This document shows positions 52,613 through 61,309 of a stretch of 64,000 bases of DNA, piece by piece; the stretch's first letter is position 1, and every line of letters starts with the position of its first letter. This DNA comes from Prevotella sp. UBA4217. GTDB lineage: Bacteria; Bacteroidota; Bacteroidia; Bacteroidales; Bacteroidaceae. Below the pieces are notes generated by a model. It had not been told where the DNA came from, did not search any database, and worked only from the letters and a program-made list of their open reading frames with translations. The position numbers and the translations under genes were made by a program. The stretch lies in contig DFTH01000014.1 in assembly GCA_002379425.1 (NCBI GenBank), forward strand, positions 127,713 to 191,712. Direction: 5' to 3'.

Positions 52613-53779
52613 ATGGATATGATTAGTGATACTATTAAGTACATCGGTGTTGACGATCTTGACATCGATCTGTTTGAGAGTCAGTACGTGGTGCCCGAGG
52701 GCATGAGTTATAATTCCTATCTTATTAATGATGAGAAGATTGCGGTATTGGATACCGCCGATCGTCGTAAGGGCGAAGAGTGGAAGGCCGGCCTGCAGGC
52801 TGCACTCAATGGTCGCCAGCCAGACTATCTGGTGGCTCATCACATGGAGCCCGACCACGCAGCACTTATTGCCTGGATGCTGGAGACCTATCCTGGCCTG
52901 CAACTCGTATGCAGTGCTGCAGCCGTGAAGATGTTGCCCAACTTCTTCGAGGGCTTCAACTTCGAGGGGCGTGTTATCACTGTCAAGGAAGGTGACACGC
53001 TCAGCCTTGGCCAGCACACACTGCAGTTCATCACTGCGCCGATGGTGCACTGGCCAGAGGTTATCATGAGTTACGATACCTTGGACAAAGTGGTCTTCTC
53101 TGCCGATGGATTCGGCAAATTCGGGGCATTGGTCAATGAGACTGACGACTGGGCTTGTGAGGCTCGCCGCTACTACTTTAATATCTGCGGAAAGTATGGC
53201 TCGCAAGTACAGGCCGTGATGAAGAAACTCTCTGGGCTCGACGTTCAGGCCATCTGTCCGCTCCACGGTCCTGTGCTCAAGGGCGAGCCACTGGCTGCTG
53301 CCATCAAGTTATATGACACATGGAGCAAGTATGAGCCTGAGAGTGAGGGCGTGCTGATCGCCTACGCCAGTATTCACGGCGGAACGGCCGCCGCTGCTGA
53401 GCGAATGGCAGAAATACTCCGCAAGAAGGGGGCTGCCAAGGTCGTGGTCAGCGATTTGAGCCGCGACGATATGGCCGAGGTCATCGAGGATGCTTTCCGC
53501 TATCCGACTATTGTCGTGGCTGCATCGAGTTACGACGCTGGTGTGTTCCCAGTGATGCACGACTTCCTCTACCACCTGCAGATCAAGAACTATCAGAAGC
53601 GCCGCTTTGGTATCATCGAGAACGGCAGTTGGGCACCAACGGCAGGCAAGACGATGCGCGGGATGATTGAGGCCCTGAAGGACTGTGAGATTGTAGAGCC
53701 GATGGTCACCATCCGCTCCCGCATGAAGGCTACCGATGAGCCGTTGCTGGAGCAACTGGCCGATAGCCTGCTGGCATAA
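52613..53779 (+). CDS. Flavodiiron protein (FprA-type O2/NO reductase)
   Basis: The product is 388 aa. The N-terminal MBL-like domain carries the diiron motif HMEPDH (His77, Glu79, Asp81), with later ligands in VHWPEV, ADGFG and CPLHGP. The C-terminal flavodoxin domain (about 250-388) has the FMN loop ASIHGGTAAAAE. All diiron ligands are present, so it should reduce O2 to water or NO to N2O, protecting an anaerobe. There is no fused rubredoxin domain. It is expressed after the PfkB kinase. Confidence 0.93.
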   Translation: MDMISDTIKYIGVDDLDIDLFESQYVVPEGMSYNSYLINDEKIAVLDTADRRKGEEWKAGLQAALNGRQPDYLVAHHMEPDHAALIAWMLETYPGLQLVCSAAAVKMLPNFFEGFNFEGRVITVKEGDTLSLGQHTLQFITAPMVHWPEVIMSYDTLDKVVFSADGFGKFGALVNETDDWACEARRYYFNICGKYGSQVQAVMKKLSGLDVQAICPLHGPVLKGEPLAAAIKLYDTWSKYEPESEGVLIAYASIHGGTAAAAERMAEILRKKGAAKVVVSDLSRDDMAEVIEDAFRYPTIVVAASSYDAGVFPVMHDFLYHLQIKNYQKRRFGIIENGSWAPTAGKTMRGMIEALKDCEIVEPMVTIRSRMKATDEPLLEQLADSLLA

Positions 53780-53800
53780 GCAGACTAACAGAGCCCCATG

Positions 53801-54328
53801 TTATAATAACCGGCTGATTTCTTCGATGGAATCGGCCGTTTTGATGTGGTCTTGCCAATTGCCGCGGATCATTCCCCGGGCCTGCAGGTCGTCGAGCAGG
53901 GCGATGAGCGAGTTCCAGAATCCCTTCATATTATAGAGGATAACGAGTTTCTGGTGATAGCCGATGGTGGCTGAGGCTGCCACGGTGAATATCTCATCGA
54001 GCGTACCGATGCCACCAGGCAGGGCGATGAACACATCGCTCTGGTCCATCATCATCTGCTTGCGGTCGCTCAGGTCGTCGCAGGGAATCTCGATATCCAC
54101 GTAGTCGCTCAGGCGCCCGCTCTTCTCCACAATCATTGGCACCACACCGATAGTCTGGCCGCTGCTTTCCTTGGCCGCCTTCGCCACACACTCCATCAAC
54201 CCCTGGTTTACACCGCCAAACACGATGCTGTGGCCGTTCTCTGCGGCCCACTTCCCCAGTTCTTCCGTCATCGTGAAGAAGTCCGGGTCAATCTGCTGAT
54301 TCGCTGAACAGAATATACATATCTTCAT
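53801..54328 (-). CDS. LOG-family Rossmann-fold protein
   Basis: The product is 175 aa. The conserved IALPGGIGTLDEIF (PGGxGT-xx-E) and the first strand KICIFCSANQQIDP identify the TIGR00730/LOG family. Several members hydrolyse nucleoside monophosphates to the base, including cytokinin-activating enzymes; others are uncharacterised. The start at 54328 (MKICIF) follows the -7 box at 54337-54344. It is divergent from the helicase gene, and their promoters overlap. Confidence 0.9.
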   Translation of the reverse strand: MKICIFCSANQQIDPDFFTMTEELGKWAAENGHSIVFGGVNQGLMECVAKAAKESSGQTIGVVPMIVEKSGRLSDYVDIEIPCDDLSDRKQMMMDQSDVFIALPGGIGTLDEIFTVAASATIGYHQKLVILYNMKGFWNSLIALLDDLQARGMIRGNWQDHIKTADSIEEISRLL

Positions 54329-54336
54329 AACTGCTG

Positions 54337-54344
54337 CAAAATTA
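54337..54344 (-). promoter_or_regulatory. -7 promoter box of the LOG gene
   Basis: TAATTTTG followed by CAGC on the minus strand, 8 bp from the ATG. It lies 13 bp from the opposing helicase box. Confidence 0.55.
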
Positions 54345-54357
54345 CGAAATTTTTTTG

Positions 54358-54365
54358 TATCTTTG
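54358..54365 (+). promoter_or_regulatory. -7 promoter box of the DEAD-box helicase gene
   Basis: TATCTTTG followed by CAGCC, 21 bp before the ATG at 54387. The -33 region would fall on the start region of the divergent LOG gene. Confidence 0.6.
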
Positions 54366-54386
54366 CAGCCAAATAGCAAAAATCCA

Positions 54387-56186
54387 ATGAAGACATTTGA
54401 AGAGTTAGGCGTCAGCGAGCAGATTCGCAAGGCCATTGAAGAGTTGGGTTTCGAACAGCCGATGCCTGTGCAGGAGGCGGTGATCCCCTATTTGATCGAC
54501 AACCAGAAAGATGTGATTGCCCTTGCCCAGACGGGTACGGGTAAGACGGCAGCCTTCGGCATCCCCCTGCTGATGCGTATCGACACCTCGCGTCGTGACA
54601 CCCAGGCCCTGGTGCTCTCACCGACACGAGAACTCTGCCTGCAGATCACCGATGATATCCGCGACTTCGCCAAGTATATGGATGGTGTGCACGTGGAGGC
54701 TGTCTATGGCGGAGCGGCGATAGAGCCGCAGATGCGCGCCCTGAAGAAAGGGGTGAATATCATCGTCGCCACACCTGGCCGGTTGGTCGATCTGATGCAT
54801 CGTGGCTATGTGCATCTGGAGCAGGTGGCGAATATCGTGCTCGACGAGGCCGACGAGATGCTGAACATGGGCTTCTCGGAGAGTATCAACGAGGTCTTTG
54901 AGTCGTTGCCCGCTGAACATAGTACCCTCATGTTCTCGGCCACGATGAGCCGTGAGGTGGAGCGTATCGCCAAGAACTACCTCCATAACCATGAGGAGAT
55001 TGTGGTGGGCTCGCGCAATGAGGGGGCGGAGAACGTGAACCATATCTACTATATGGTGAATGCCAAGGACAAGTACCTCGCCCTGAAGCGCATCGTGGAC
55101 TACAATCCCCGCATCTTCGCCATCATCTTCTGCCGTACGAAGGTGGAGACACAGGAGATTGCCGATAAACTCATTCGCGACGGCTATAATGCTGAGTCGC
55201 TTCATGGTGACCTCTCCCAGCCACAGCGCGACCTGACGATGCAGAAGTTCCGTCAGCACCTGACACAGTTGCTTGTGGCCACGGATGTGGCAGCCCGTGG
55301 TCTTGATGTCGATGACCTGACGCATGTCATCAACTTCGGACTGCCCGACGACATCGAGAACTACACCCACCGCTCCGGCCGTACGGGCCGTGCCGGCAAG
55401 AAGGGCACCAGTATCTCCATCGTTCATTCGCGGGAGAAGTTCAAGATCCGCAATATCGAGAAGGAGATTGGCAAGAAATTCGTGGAAGCCCCCATCCCGT
55501 CGGCAGAGGAGATCTGCAAGAAGCAACTCTACAAGGTGATGGACCAGATCGTGAAGACCGATGTCGATGACGAGGAGATCGCTCCCTTCATGCAGGATAT
55601 CAGCCGCTACTTCGAGTATATCGACAAGGAGGAACTCATCAAGAAGATCGTATCCATGGAGTTTGGCAAGTTCCTGGCCTACTATGCCGATGCGCCAGAA
55701 CTGGAGCCTGTGGTCACTGCGAAGGAGAAGAAGCCGCAAAGCGACAAGCAGAAACTCCAGAACAAGGCCCAGAAAGGCTATAAACGGCTCTTCATCAACC
55801 TGGGCAAGCGCGACGGCTTCTATCCTGGTGAGTTGATGCAGACGCTGAACCGCTTCGTGGGTGGCCGTCAGGAGGTGGGGCATATCGACCTGCTTGACAC
55901 CATCTCCTATTTCGAGGTACCGGAGAAGGATGCCAAGAAGGTGATGATACAACTCACGGGCATCCGCTACAAGGGGCGTCAGGTGCGCTGTAATGATGCC
56001 AATGACACGACTGGCGGAAGAAACCAGCGCAGCGACCGACCTCAGCGTGCATCATCGAATAAGCGGCAGGCGGCGAATGACCGTCGCGAACTGCTGAAGA
56101 AGTACCCGAACACTTTCATCGACGATGAGCCGGATTTCTCAGAAGAGGGTTGGGCCATGCGCAAGCCTCGTAAGAAAAAGAAATAA
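54387..56186 (+). CDS. deaD: DEAD-box RNA helicase (DeaD/CsdA-like)
   Basis: The product is 599 aa. Helicase motifs in order: Q-motif with GFEQPMPVQ, Walker A AQTGTGKT, PTREL, VLDEADEM, SAT, ARGLDV and HRSGRTGRAG. Residues about 385-505 are a dimerisation/linker region and about 505-565 form a DbpA/CsdA-like RNA-binding domain (RLFINLGKRDGFYPGEL). A basic tail follows (ending RKPRKKKK). It acts on ribosomal RNA or cold-stabilised mRNA. Its stop codon is part of a bidirectional terminator. Confidence 0.95.
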   Translation: MKTFEELGVSEQIRKAIEELGFEQPMPVQEAVIPYLIDNQKDVIALAQTGTGKTAAFGIPLLMRIDTSRRDTQALVLSPTRELCLQITDDIRDFAKYMDGVHVEAVYGGAAIEPQMRALKKGVNIIVATPGRLVDLMHRGYVHLEQVANIVLDEADEMLNMGFSESINEVFESLPAEHSTLMFSATMSREVERIAKNYLHNHEEIVVGSRNEGAENVNHIYYMVNAKDKYLALKRIVDYNPRIFAIIFCRTKVETQEIADKLIRDGYNAESLHGDLSQPQRDLTMQKFRQHLTQLLVATDVAARGLDVDDLTHVINFGLPDDIENYTHRSGRTGRAGKKGTSISIVHSREKFKIRNIEKEIGKKFVEAPIPSAEEICKKQLYKVMDQIVKTDVDDEEIAPFMQDISRYFEYIDKEELIKKIVSMEFGKFLAYYADAPELEPVVTAKEKKPQSDKQKLQNKAQKGYKRLFINLGKRDGFYPGELMQTLNRFVGGRQEVGHIDLLDTISYFEVPEKDAKKVMIQLTGIRYKGRQVRCNDANDTTGGRNQRSDRPQRASSNKRQAANDRRELLKKYPNTFIDDEPDFSEEGWAMRKPRKKKK

Positions 56187-56224
56187 CAGAAAAGCCTCGC
56201 GTTGAGCGAGGCTTTTCTGTTATT
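56182..56224. terminator. Bidirectional terminator between deaD and the S46 peptidase gene
   Basis: A perfect 19-bp stem: AATAACAGAAAAGCCTCGC (56182-56200), loop GTTGA, complementary arm 56206-56224. The A/T flanks give a T-run on each strand. Both flanking stop codons lie inside the stem. Confidence 0.95.
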
Positions 56225-58337
56225 GGGCGTTGATCTCTTTCAACAGGCGGTCGGCCTTGCCCCAACTTTCCATCATGTAGAGCACGTAGCGGATATCCAC
56301 GCCGATGCAGCGGGCCAGTTGCTTGTCGAAGAAGATGTCACTCGACAGGCTGTCCCAGTTACCGTCGAAGGCCAGGCCGATGAGTTCGCCCTTGCCGTTG
56401 AACATCGGACTGCCGCTGTTACCGCCGGTGATGTCGTTGTTCGACAGGAAGCAGAGGTGGAGTTTGCCCGTGGTCTTGTCGGCATATTTGCCATAGTCCT
56501 GCTTCGAGAGCAGTTCCTTCATGATGGGCTCGGCCTCGTATTCGAAATTCTCGTTGGCCTTGTTCATCTTCTCCACGATGCTCTCCGCAGTGGTGTAGTA
56601 GCCCGAGGGCTTGCCTCCCAGCAGATACTCGCCCACCTGACCGTAGGAGAGGCGCATGGTGAAGTTGGCGTCGCTGTAGAGCGGCATATCCTCCTCCATA
56701 CGCAGTTTGGCGGCACAGAGGTAGCGCTCCAGCATGTCGATGCTGTCCGACACGGCCTCCAGGTCGATCACGATGTCTGCCTGTACGCTCTTCAGGCTCT
56801 CGCCATACACCACGCCAGGATCCTTCTCGTAACTCTTCTTGTTGATATAGATCTTCTTGTCGCTCTTCATCAGTTTCGACTTCTTGTAGAGGTAATCCAC
56901 AAACTTCTGGTAGTCGCCCTTGAAGTCGTGGTCGATCACGTTATAGAAGTCGGGCTGGTATTTGATCTCCACTTTCTCGCGATAGTGCTTCAGCAGGGCA
57001 GCCAGGATTTCGCGGTCGGTGTCGTAGTCCCAGGTGTCGCTGTTGTCCTTGAACTCGATATAGTGTGACTTGGGCTTGCCGTCCTTGCCATTCACGATCA
57101 TGCCATTATGCACGCGCAGGGCGCGTCGTGTCATCTCGTCGGTATTGCGGCGTCCGAAGGTCTCATTGTAGAAGGTCAGCGCACGGGCGGCAGCGAAGCG
57201 CTTCTGATAGAGGCGGTCGAGCAGGTCGAAGTCGAGTTGGCCTTTCAGGAAGCCGGTAGAGTCCTGCCACTGGCGGATCTTCTGCTCGTAGGCTTCCTTC
57301 TGCCCGATGAGTCCGATACTGTCGATACATTTGTTCATGCCGATGGAGTTCTTCCAGTAGTTGGAACTGCTGGCATACTTGGAGTCGTACTTGATGCGCA
57401 CGGCCTCTGAGGCGCGCATGTGACGGAGCATGATCTCCTGTTTCACCTCGCGGGTCTGGTACATCGGCGTGTTCATCGCGTCGCGACGTTCGCGGATACC
57501 ATAACTCGACAGATAGCGGCTGGTACTGCCCGGATAGCCGATGGTCATCGAGAAGGAGCCAGGCACGTAGCCCTGCAGACTGACGGGTGCCCACTTCTTG
57601 GGTTTCATCGGCACATTGTCCTTGGAATACTTCGCGGGACCGCCCGTCTTCGGATCGACATAGATGCGGAACACGGAGAAGTCACAGGTCTGGCGCGGCC
57701 ACATCCAGTTGTCGGTCTCACCGCCAAATTTTCCCATCGACTTCGGCAGGGCGAACACCAGGCGCACGTCGGGGTAGTCGCGGTAGGTCGTCAGGTAGTA
57801 GGCATTACCCTCGTAGTAGGGCTTGATCTCCACGCGCAGGGTGGAGTCCTGCTTCTCGATGTCCTTCAGCATGGCATTCTCCAGGGAGTCGAGGAACTGG
57901 TAGCGGTCATCGCTGCTCATCTGCTGGATGCCGAGGGAGTCGAGCATGGGGGTGATGTCCTTCTGCTCCACCATGAACGACACGAAGAGGTTCTTGTTGG
58001 GCAGTTCCTCCTCGTATGAGTTCGACACGAAGCCGTTGAGCATATAGTCGTGCTCCACGGTGGAGTGCGAGCGGATGGCCTCGAAGCCGCAGTGGTGGTT
58101 GGTAAACACCAGTCCGTCGGGCGATACGACCACGCCCGAGCAGAAGCCGCCAAAGTTTACCACACAGTTCTTGATGGCATCGTCGCCTTGGTACAGTGCC
58201 CCGTATGGCAGTTCATAGTTCTCCTGCTTCATCGTCTCATAGACGGCGTTCGGCAGGTTGTACAGGGTCCACATGCCTTCGTCGGCATGGGCAGTGAGCG
58301 ACAAGAGGCTCACGAGCGTAAGAAGTATTTTCTTCAT
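56220..58337 (-). CDS. S46-family dipeptidyl-peptidase (DPP7-like)
   Basis: The product is 705 aa with a signal peptide (LTLVSLLSLTAHA). The serine-protease-like core has TNHHCG (His81/82) and GGNSGSPMFNGKG (Ser near 642). The segment LAFDGNWDS has Gly where aspartate/glutamate-specific DPP11 enzymes carry Arg, so a DPP7-type preference for hydrophobic P1 residues is inferred. It releases dipeptides from the N-terminus of oligopeptides in the periplasm, which is important for amino-acid-using Bacteroidales. No -7 box is clear upstream; it may be partly read from the flippase gene. Confidence 0.92.
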   Translation of the reverse strand: MKKILLTLVSLLSLTAHADEGMWTLYNLPNAVYETMKQENYELPYGALYQGDDAIKNCVVNFGGFCSGVVVSPDGLVFTNHHCGFEAIRSHSTVEHDYMLNGFVSNSYEEELPNKNLFVSFMVEQKDITPMLDSLGIQQMSSDDRYQFLDSLENAMLKDIEKQDSTLRVEIKPYYEGNAYYLTTYRDYPDVRLVFALPKSMGKFGGETDNWMWPRQTCDFSVFRIYVDPKTGGPAKYSKDNVPMKPKKWAPVSLQGYVPGSFSMTIGYPGSTSRYLSSYGIRERRDAMNTPMYQTREVKQEIMLRHMRASEAVRIKYDSKYASSSNYWKNSIGMNKCIDSIGLIGQKEAYEQKIRQWQDSTGFLKGQLDFDLLDRLYQKRFAAARALTFYNETFGRRNTDEMTRRALRVHNGMIVNGKDGKPKSHYIEFKDNSDTWDYDTDREILAALLKHYREKVEIKYQPDFYNVIDHDFKGDYQKFVDYLYKKSKLMKSDKKIYINKKSYEKDPGVVYGESLKSVQADIVIDLEAVSDSIDMLERYLCAAKLRMEEDMPLYSDANFTMRLSYGQVGEYLLGGKPSGYYTTAESIVEKMNKANENFEYEAEPIMKELLSKQDYGKYADKTTGKLHLCFLSNNDITGGNSGSPMFNGKGELIGLAFDGNWDSLSSDIFFDKQLARCIGVDIRYVLYMMESWGKADRLLKEINAQ

Positions 58338-58379
58338 ATCTATTGAGTTTATTAAATCATCTTTTTCTATAGGGGATAT

Positions 58380-58413
58380 CCAACTCCCCTCCTCCCAAGA
58401 GGAGGGGAGTTGG
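58380..58413. terminator. Perfect 15-bp hairpin after the flippase gene
   Basis: CCAACTCCCCTCCTC, loop CCAA, then the complementary arm, between the stop of the flippase gene and the start of the S46 gene. It has no T-run. A TTCGACGAGG direct repeat lies beside it (58422 and 58442). Confidence 0.6.
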
Positions 58414-58459
58414 GGAAGGTCCTTCGACGAGGGAGGGGATTCTTCGACGAGGAGGTATG

Positions 58460-59908
58460 CTATTTTTTGAATTTCTTTCCAATCACGGGTAGGCTGCTTA
58501 ACGGTATGTCAGTCATGACGATCCTGGTGGCGAAGCCGGCAATCATCAGATTGTTCCAGAGGAAAGATGCCCATGCGGGCAGTTCCCTTTCGCCCCATTT
58601 CATCAGGCCGAAGAAGGCCATGGCAGAGATAAAGTAAAACACGATGCTCTTCATCGGGTAGGGGATGGGATTCTTCTTTTGACCTACAAAGTAACTTAGC
58701 AGCATCGCTGTGCAGTAGCCGGCCAGTCCTCCCCAGGCACAGGCCCAATAGCCGATCTTGGGGATGAAGATGATGTTCACGGCCAGAAGTACGGCACAGC
58801 CGGTCAGTGAGAACCAGGCTCCATAGATGGTCTTGTCGATGAGTTTGTACCAGAACGACAGGTTGAAATAGATACCCATGAATATCTCGGCCATCATCAC
58901 GATAGGCACCACGCCCAGGCCCTCTCGATAGTCCTCACCTATGATATACTGCAGCACAGGCATCCAGCCCATCACACAGAGGAAGGCCAGCAGCGTGAAG
59001 ATGATGAAGAACTTCATCGCCGAGGCATAGTATTCCGTCTTGTCGCCATCCTTGCTCTTGGCAAACACGATGGGCTCGTAGGCATAGCGGAAGGCCTGGG
59101 TGATCATTGCCATGATCATCGCAATCTTCACGCACGACCCATAGATGCCCAGTTGGATGTTGGCCTGTGACTCGTCGGGATAGACCAGCGGGAAGATGAT
59201 CTTATCGGCCACCTGATTCAGAATGCCGGCGATGCCAAGGATCAGGATGGGCCATGAGTAGCCGAGCATGCGACGCAGCAGACTGCCGTCGAAATGCCAG
59301 CGGATCCTGAGCAGGTCGGGGATAAAGAAGAAGGTGATAAGTCCCGTACAGAGCAGGTTGATGAAGAACACGTAGAACACCGAGGTCTTGCCCAGCACGA
59401 CAAACCAGAACAGGTTCATCGCGATGTTCAGGGCGATAAACAGCAGTTTCAGTGATGCAAAGCGTATGGCCCGCTTCTGGTATCTGAGATAACTGAAAGG
59501 CAGGGCCTGTATAGCGTCGAGGGCCACAACGACTGCCATCATCAGCAGATAGTCGGGATGCGCGGCGTAGCCAAGGGCATTGCTGACAGGATTGATAAAT
59601 CCGAAGATCAGCAGCAGGAAGACAGCGGTCAGCGAGCCAACGGTGGCGAAGGCTGTTGAGAAGACGGTATCTGGCTTATATCGCTCGTCGTTGGCAAAGC
59701 GGAAGACGGTGGTCTCCATGCCGAAGGTCAGCAGCACGAGGATCAGTGCCGTATAGGCATAGATGTTCGTGCTGATGCCGTAGTCGCCCGAGTCCTTGGG
59801 CATATAGTGGGTATAGAGCGGCACCAGCAGATAGTTCAGGAATCTGCCTACGATGCTCGATAGCCCATATATCGCCGTATCCTTTGCGAGTGATTTCAGA
59901 TTTGCCAT
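58460..59908 (-). CDS. Oligosaccharide flippase (Wzx/MOP family)
   Basis: The product is 482 aa with about 14 hydrophobic helices. LAKDTAIYGLSSIVGRFLNY and LLVPLYTHYMPKDSGDYGIS are the N-terminal signatures of MOP-family flippases. It translocates lipid-linked glycans. It differs from the flippase at 14239-15708 and has no glycosyltransferase neighbours, so it may serve a conserved envelope glycan of Bacteroidota. It is the second gene of an operon with the SpmA/B-like gene (3-bp gap). Confidence 0.85.
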   Translation of the reverse strand: MANLKSLAKDTAIYGLSSIVGRFLNYLLVPLYTHYMPKDSGDYGISTNIYAYTALILVLLTFGMETTVFRFANDERYKPDTVFSTAFATVGSLTAVFLLLIFGFINPVSNALGYAAHPDYLLMMAVVVALDAIQALPFSYLRYQKRAIRFASLKLLFIALNIAMNLFWFVVLGKTSVFYVFFINLLCTGLITFFFIPDLLRIRWHFDGSLLRRMLGYSWPILILGIAGILNQVADKIIFPLVYPDESQANIQLGIYGSCVKIAMIMAMITQAFRYAYEPIVFAKSKDGDKTEYYASAMKFFIIFTLLAFLCVMGWMPVLQYIIGEDYREGLGVVPIVMMAEIFMGIYFNLSFWYKLIDKTIYGAWFSLTGCAVLLAVNIIFIPKIGYWACAWGGLAGYCTAMLLSYFVGQKKNPIPYPMKSIVFYFISAMAFFGLMKWGERELPAWASFLWNNLMIAGFATRIVMTDIPLSSLPVIGKKFKK

Positions 59909-59911
59909 AGT

Positions 59912-61195
59912 CTAACTGAAAAAGAGGTATGCGATAGCGATGGCCGCGATGATGCCGGCGAGGTCGGCCAGCAGGCCACAGGCCACGGCATGGCGTGTCT
60001 TCACGATGCCCACACTGCCGAAATAGACGGCCAGGATGTAGAAGGTGGTGTCCGTCGAGCCCTGGAAGATACAACTCAGTCGGCCGATGAACGAGTCGGC
60101 GCCGTAGGTAGTCATCGCATCGACCATCATGCCGCGCGCTCCACTGCCCGAGAGGGGCTTCATCAGGGCCGTCGGCAGGGCACCCACGAAGTCGCTGTTG
60201 GCTCCCGTGGCCTCCACGCCCCAGCGGATGCCGTCGATGAGCATGTCCATCGCCCCGGAGGCACGGAACACGCCGATGCCCACGAGGATAGCCACCAGGT
60301 AGGGGATGATCCTGACGGCTGTCGTGAAGCCGTCCTTGGCACCCTCGATGAAGGCGTCATATACGTTCACCTTCTTCCTGACGCCTGCCAGGATAAAGGC
60401 CACGATGATTGTCATCAGCAGGATATTGGCCGTCGAGGTACTCACCTTGTTCATGAGGATGGAGTCCATCTGCCCGAAGCCCCAGATGATGGCGGCCACC
60501 ACGAGGGCTGCCCCTCCGATGGTGAGCAGGATGGTGCGGTTCAGCAGGTTGATCTTCTGATAGAGGCTTGTGAAGATGATGCCCGCCAGTGTCGAGAAGA
60601 ACGTGGCCAGCAGGATGGGTATGAAGATGTCGGTGGGCTGGGCAGCGCCCATCTGTGCGCGATACACCATGATGGAGATGGGTATCAGCGTCAGTCCGCT
60701 GGTGTTCAGCACGAGGAACATGATCATCGGGTTCGAGGCTGTCACCCTCAGTTCCTCTGCCTCTGCTTGCTGTCCCTTATTCTTCAATTCTTCAATTTTT
60801 CCATTCTTTAATTCTTGTAACTGTTCCATGGCCTTCAGTCCGAGGGGTGTGGCAGCATTGTCGAGGCCCAGCATGTTGGCAGCGATGTTCATGAAGATGG
60901 AGCCTGTCACGGGGTGCCCCTTGGGGATGTCGGGGAAGAGTTTCACGAACACAGGGCTCAGCAGTCGGGCCAGCACGTTGACCACGCCGCCCTTCTCACC
61001 GATCTTCATAATACCCAGCCAGAGGGCCAGCACGCCCGTCAGACCCAGGGAGATCTCAAAGGCTGTCTTTGACGAGGAGAACGTGGAGTCCATCATTGCC
61101 GGGAACACGTCGAAGTCTCCCAGAAACACCAGTTTCACCAGCGCTACGACAAAGGCGATGATGAAAAACGCAATCCAAATATAATTCAGTACCAT
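59912..61195 (-). CDS. Nucleoside-recognition (Gate) domain membrane protein, SpmA/SpmB-like
   Basis: The product is 427 aa with about eight to ten membrane helices and two Gate-type halves. The first contains GSIFMNIAANMLGLDNAATP, the second GALPTALMKPLSGSGARGMM and CIFQGSTDTTFYILAVYFGS. This is a fusion equivalent of SpmA and SpmB. The family function is uncertain (transport or envelope maturation). A short in-frame insert between the halves (about 125-142, KNGKIEELKNKGQQ) is encoded by ATTGAAG-type repeats like those before cobC. The promoter box is at 61204-61211. Confidence 0.87.
   Translation of the reverse strand: MVLNYIWIAFFIIAFVVALVKLVFLGDFDVFPAMMDSTFSSSKTAFEISLGLTGVLALWLGIMKIGEKGGVVNVLARLLSPVFVKLFPDIPKGHPVTGSIFMNIAANMLGLDNAATPLGLKAMEQLQELKNGKIEELKNKGQQAEAEELRVTASNPMIMFLVLNTSGLTLIPISIMVYRAQMGAAQPTDIFIPILLATFFSTLAGIIFTSLYQKINLLNRTILLTIGGAALVVAAIIWGFGQMDSILMNKVSTSTANILLMTIIVAFILAGVRKKVNVYDAFIEGAKDGFTTAVRIIPYLVAILVGIGVFRASGAMDMLIDGIRWGVEATGANSDFVGALPTALMKPLSGSGARGMMVDAMTTYGADSFIGRLSCIFQGSTDTTFYILAVYFGSVGIVKTRHAVACGLLADLAGIIAAIAIAYLFFS
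60778..60817 (-). repeat. ATTGAAG-type repeat inside the SpmA/B-like gene
   Basis: On the minus strand it reads AATTGAAG-AATTGAAG with degenerate neighbours, the same unit as the array at 8463-8534. Here it is translated as a hydrophilic loop. Confidence 0.75.
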
Positions 61196-61203
61196 ATTGA
61201 CTG

Positions 61204-61211
61204 CAAAGGTA
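61204..61211 (-). promoter_or_regulatory. -7 promoter box of the SpmA/B-flippase operon
   Basis: TACCTTTG followed by CAGTC on the minus strand, 8 bp from the ATG at 61195. Confidence 0.55.
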
Positions 61212-61244
61212 ATACTTTCTTCTCATACCACCAAAAGAAATCAC

Positions 61245-61276
61245 AAAAAAGGGGCGGCTGCTCTCGCAGACACCCC
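61245..61276 (-). terminator. Intrinsic terminator after the LruC lipoprotein gene
   Basis: On the minus strand GGGGTGTCTGC, loop GAGA, GCAGCCGCCCC, then six T. One mismatch and one G-T pair in the stem. It separates the LruC gene from the SpmA/B promoter. Confidence 0.75.
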
Positions 61277-61309
61277 CAAGGATTAGTATTTAAGTACTTG
61301 ATGAAAAAA

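Noticed and set aside
54618..55952. 444-codon open frame antisense to the DEAD-box helicase
   Set aside because: Histidine/valine/leucine-rich shadow of a well-supported helicase gene, without promoter or recognisable domain.
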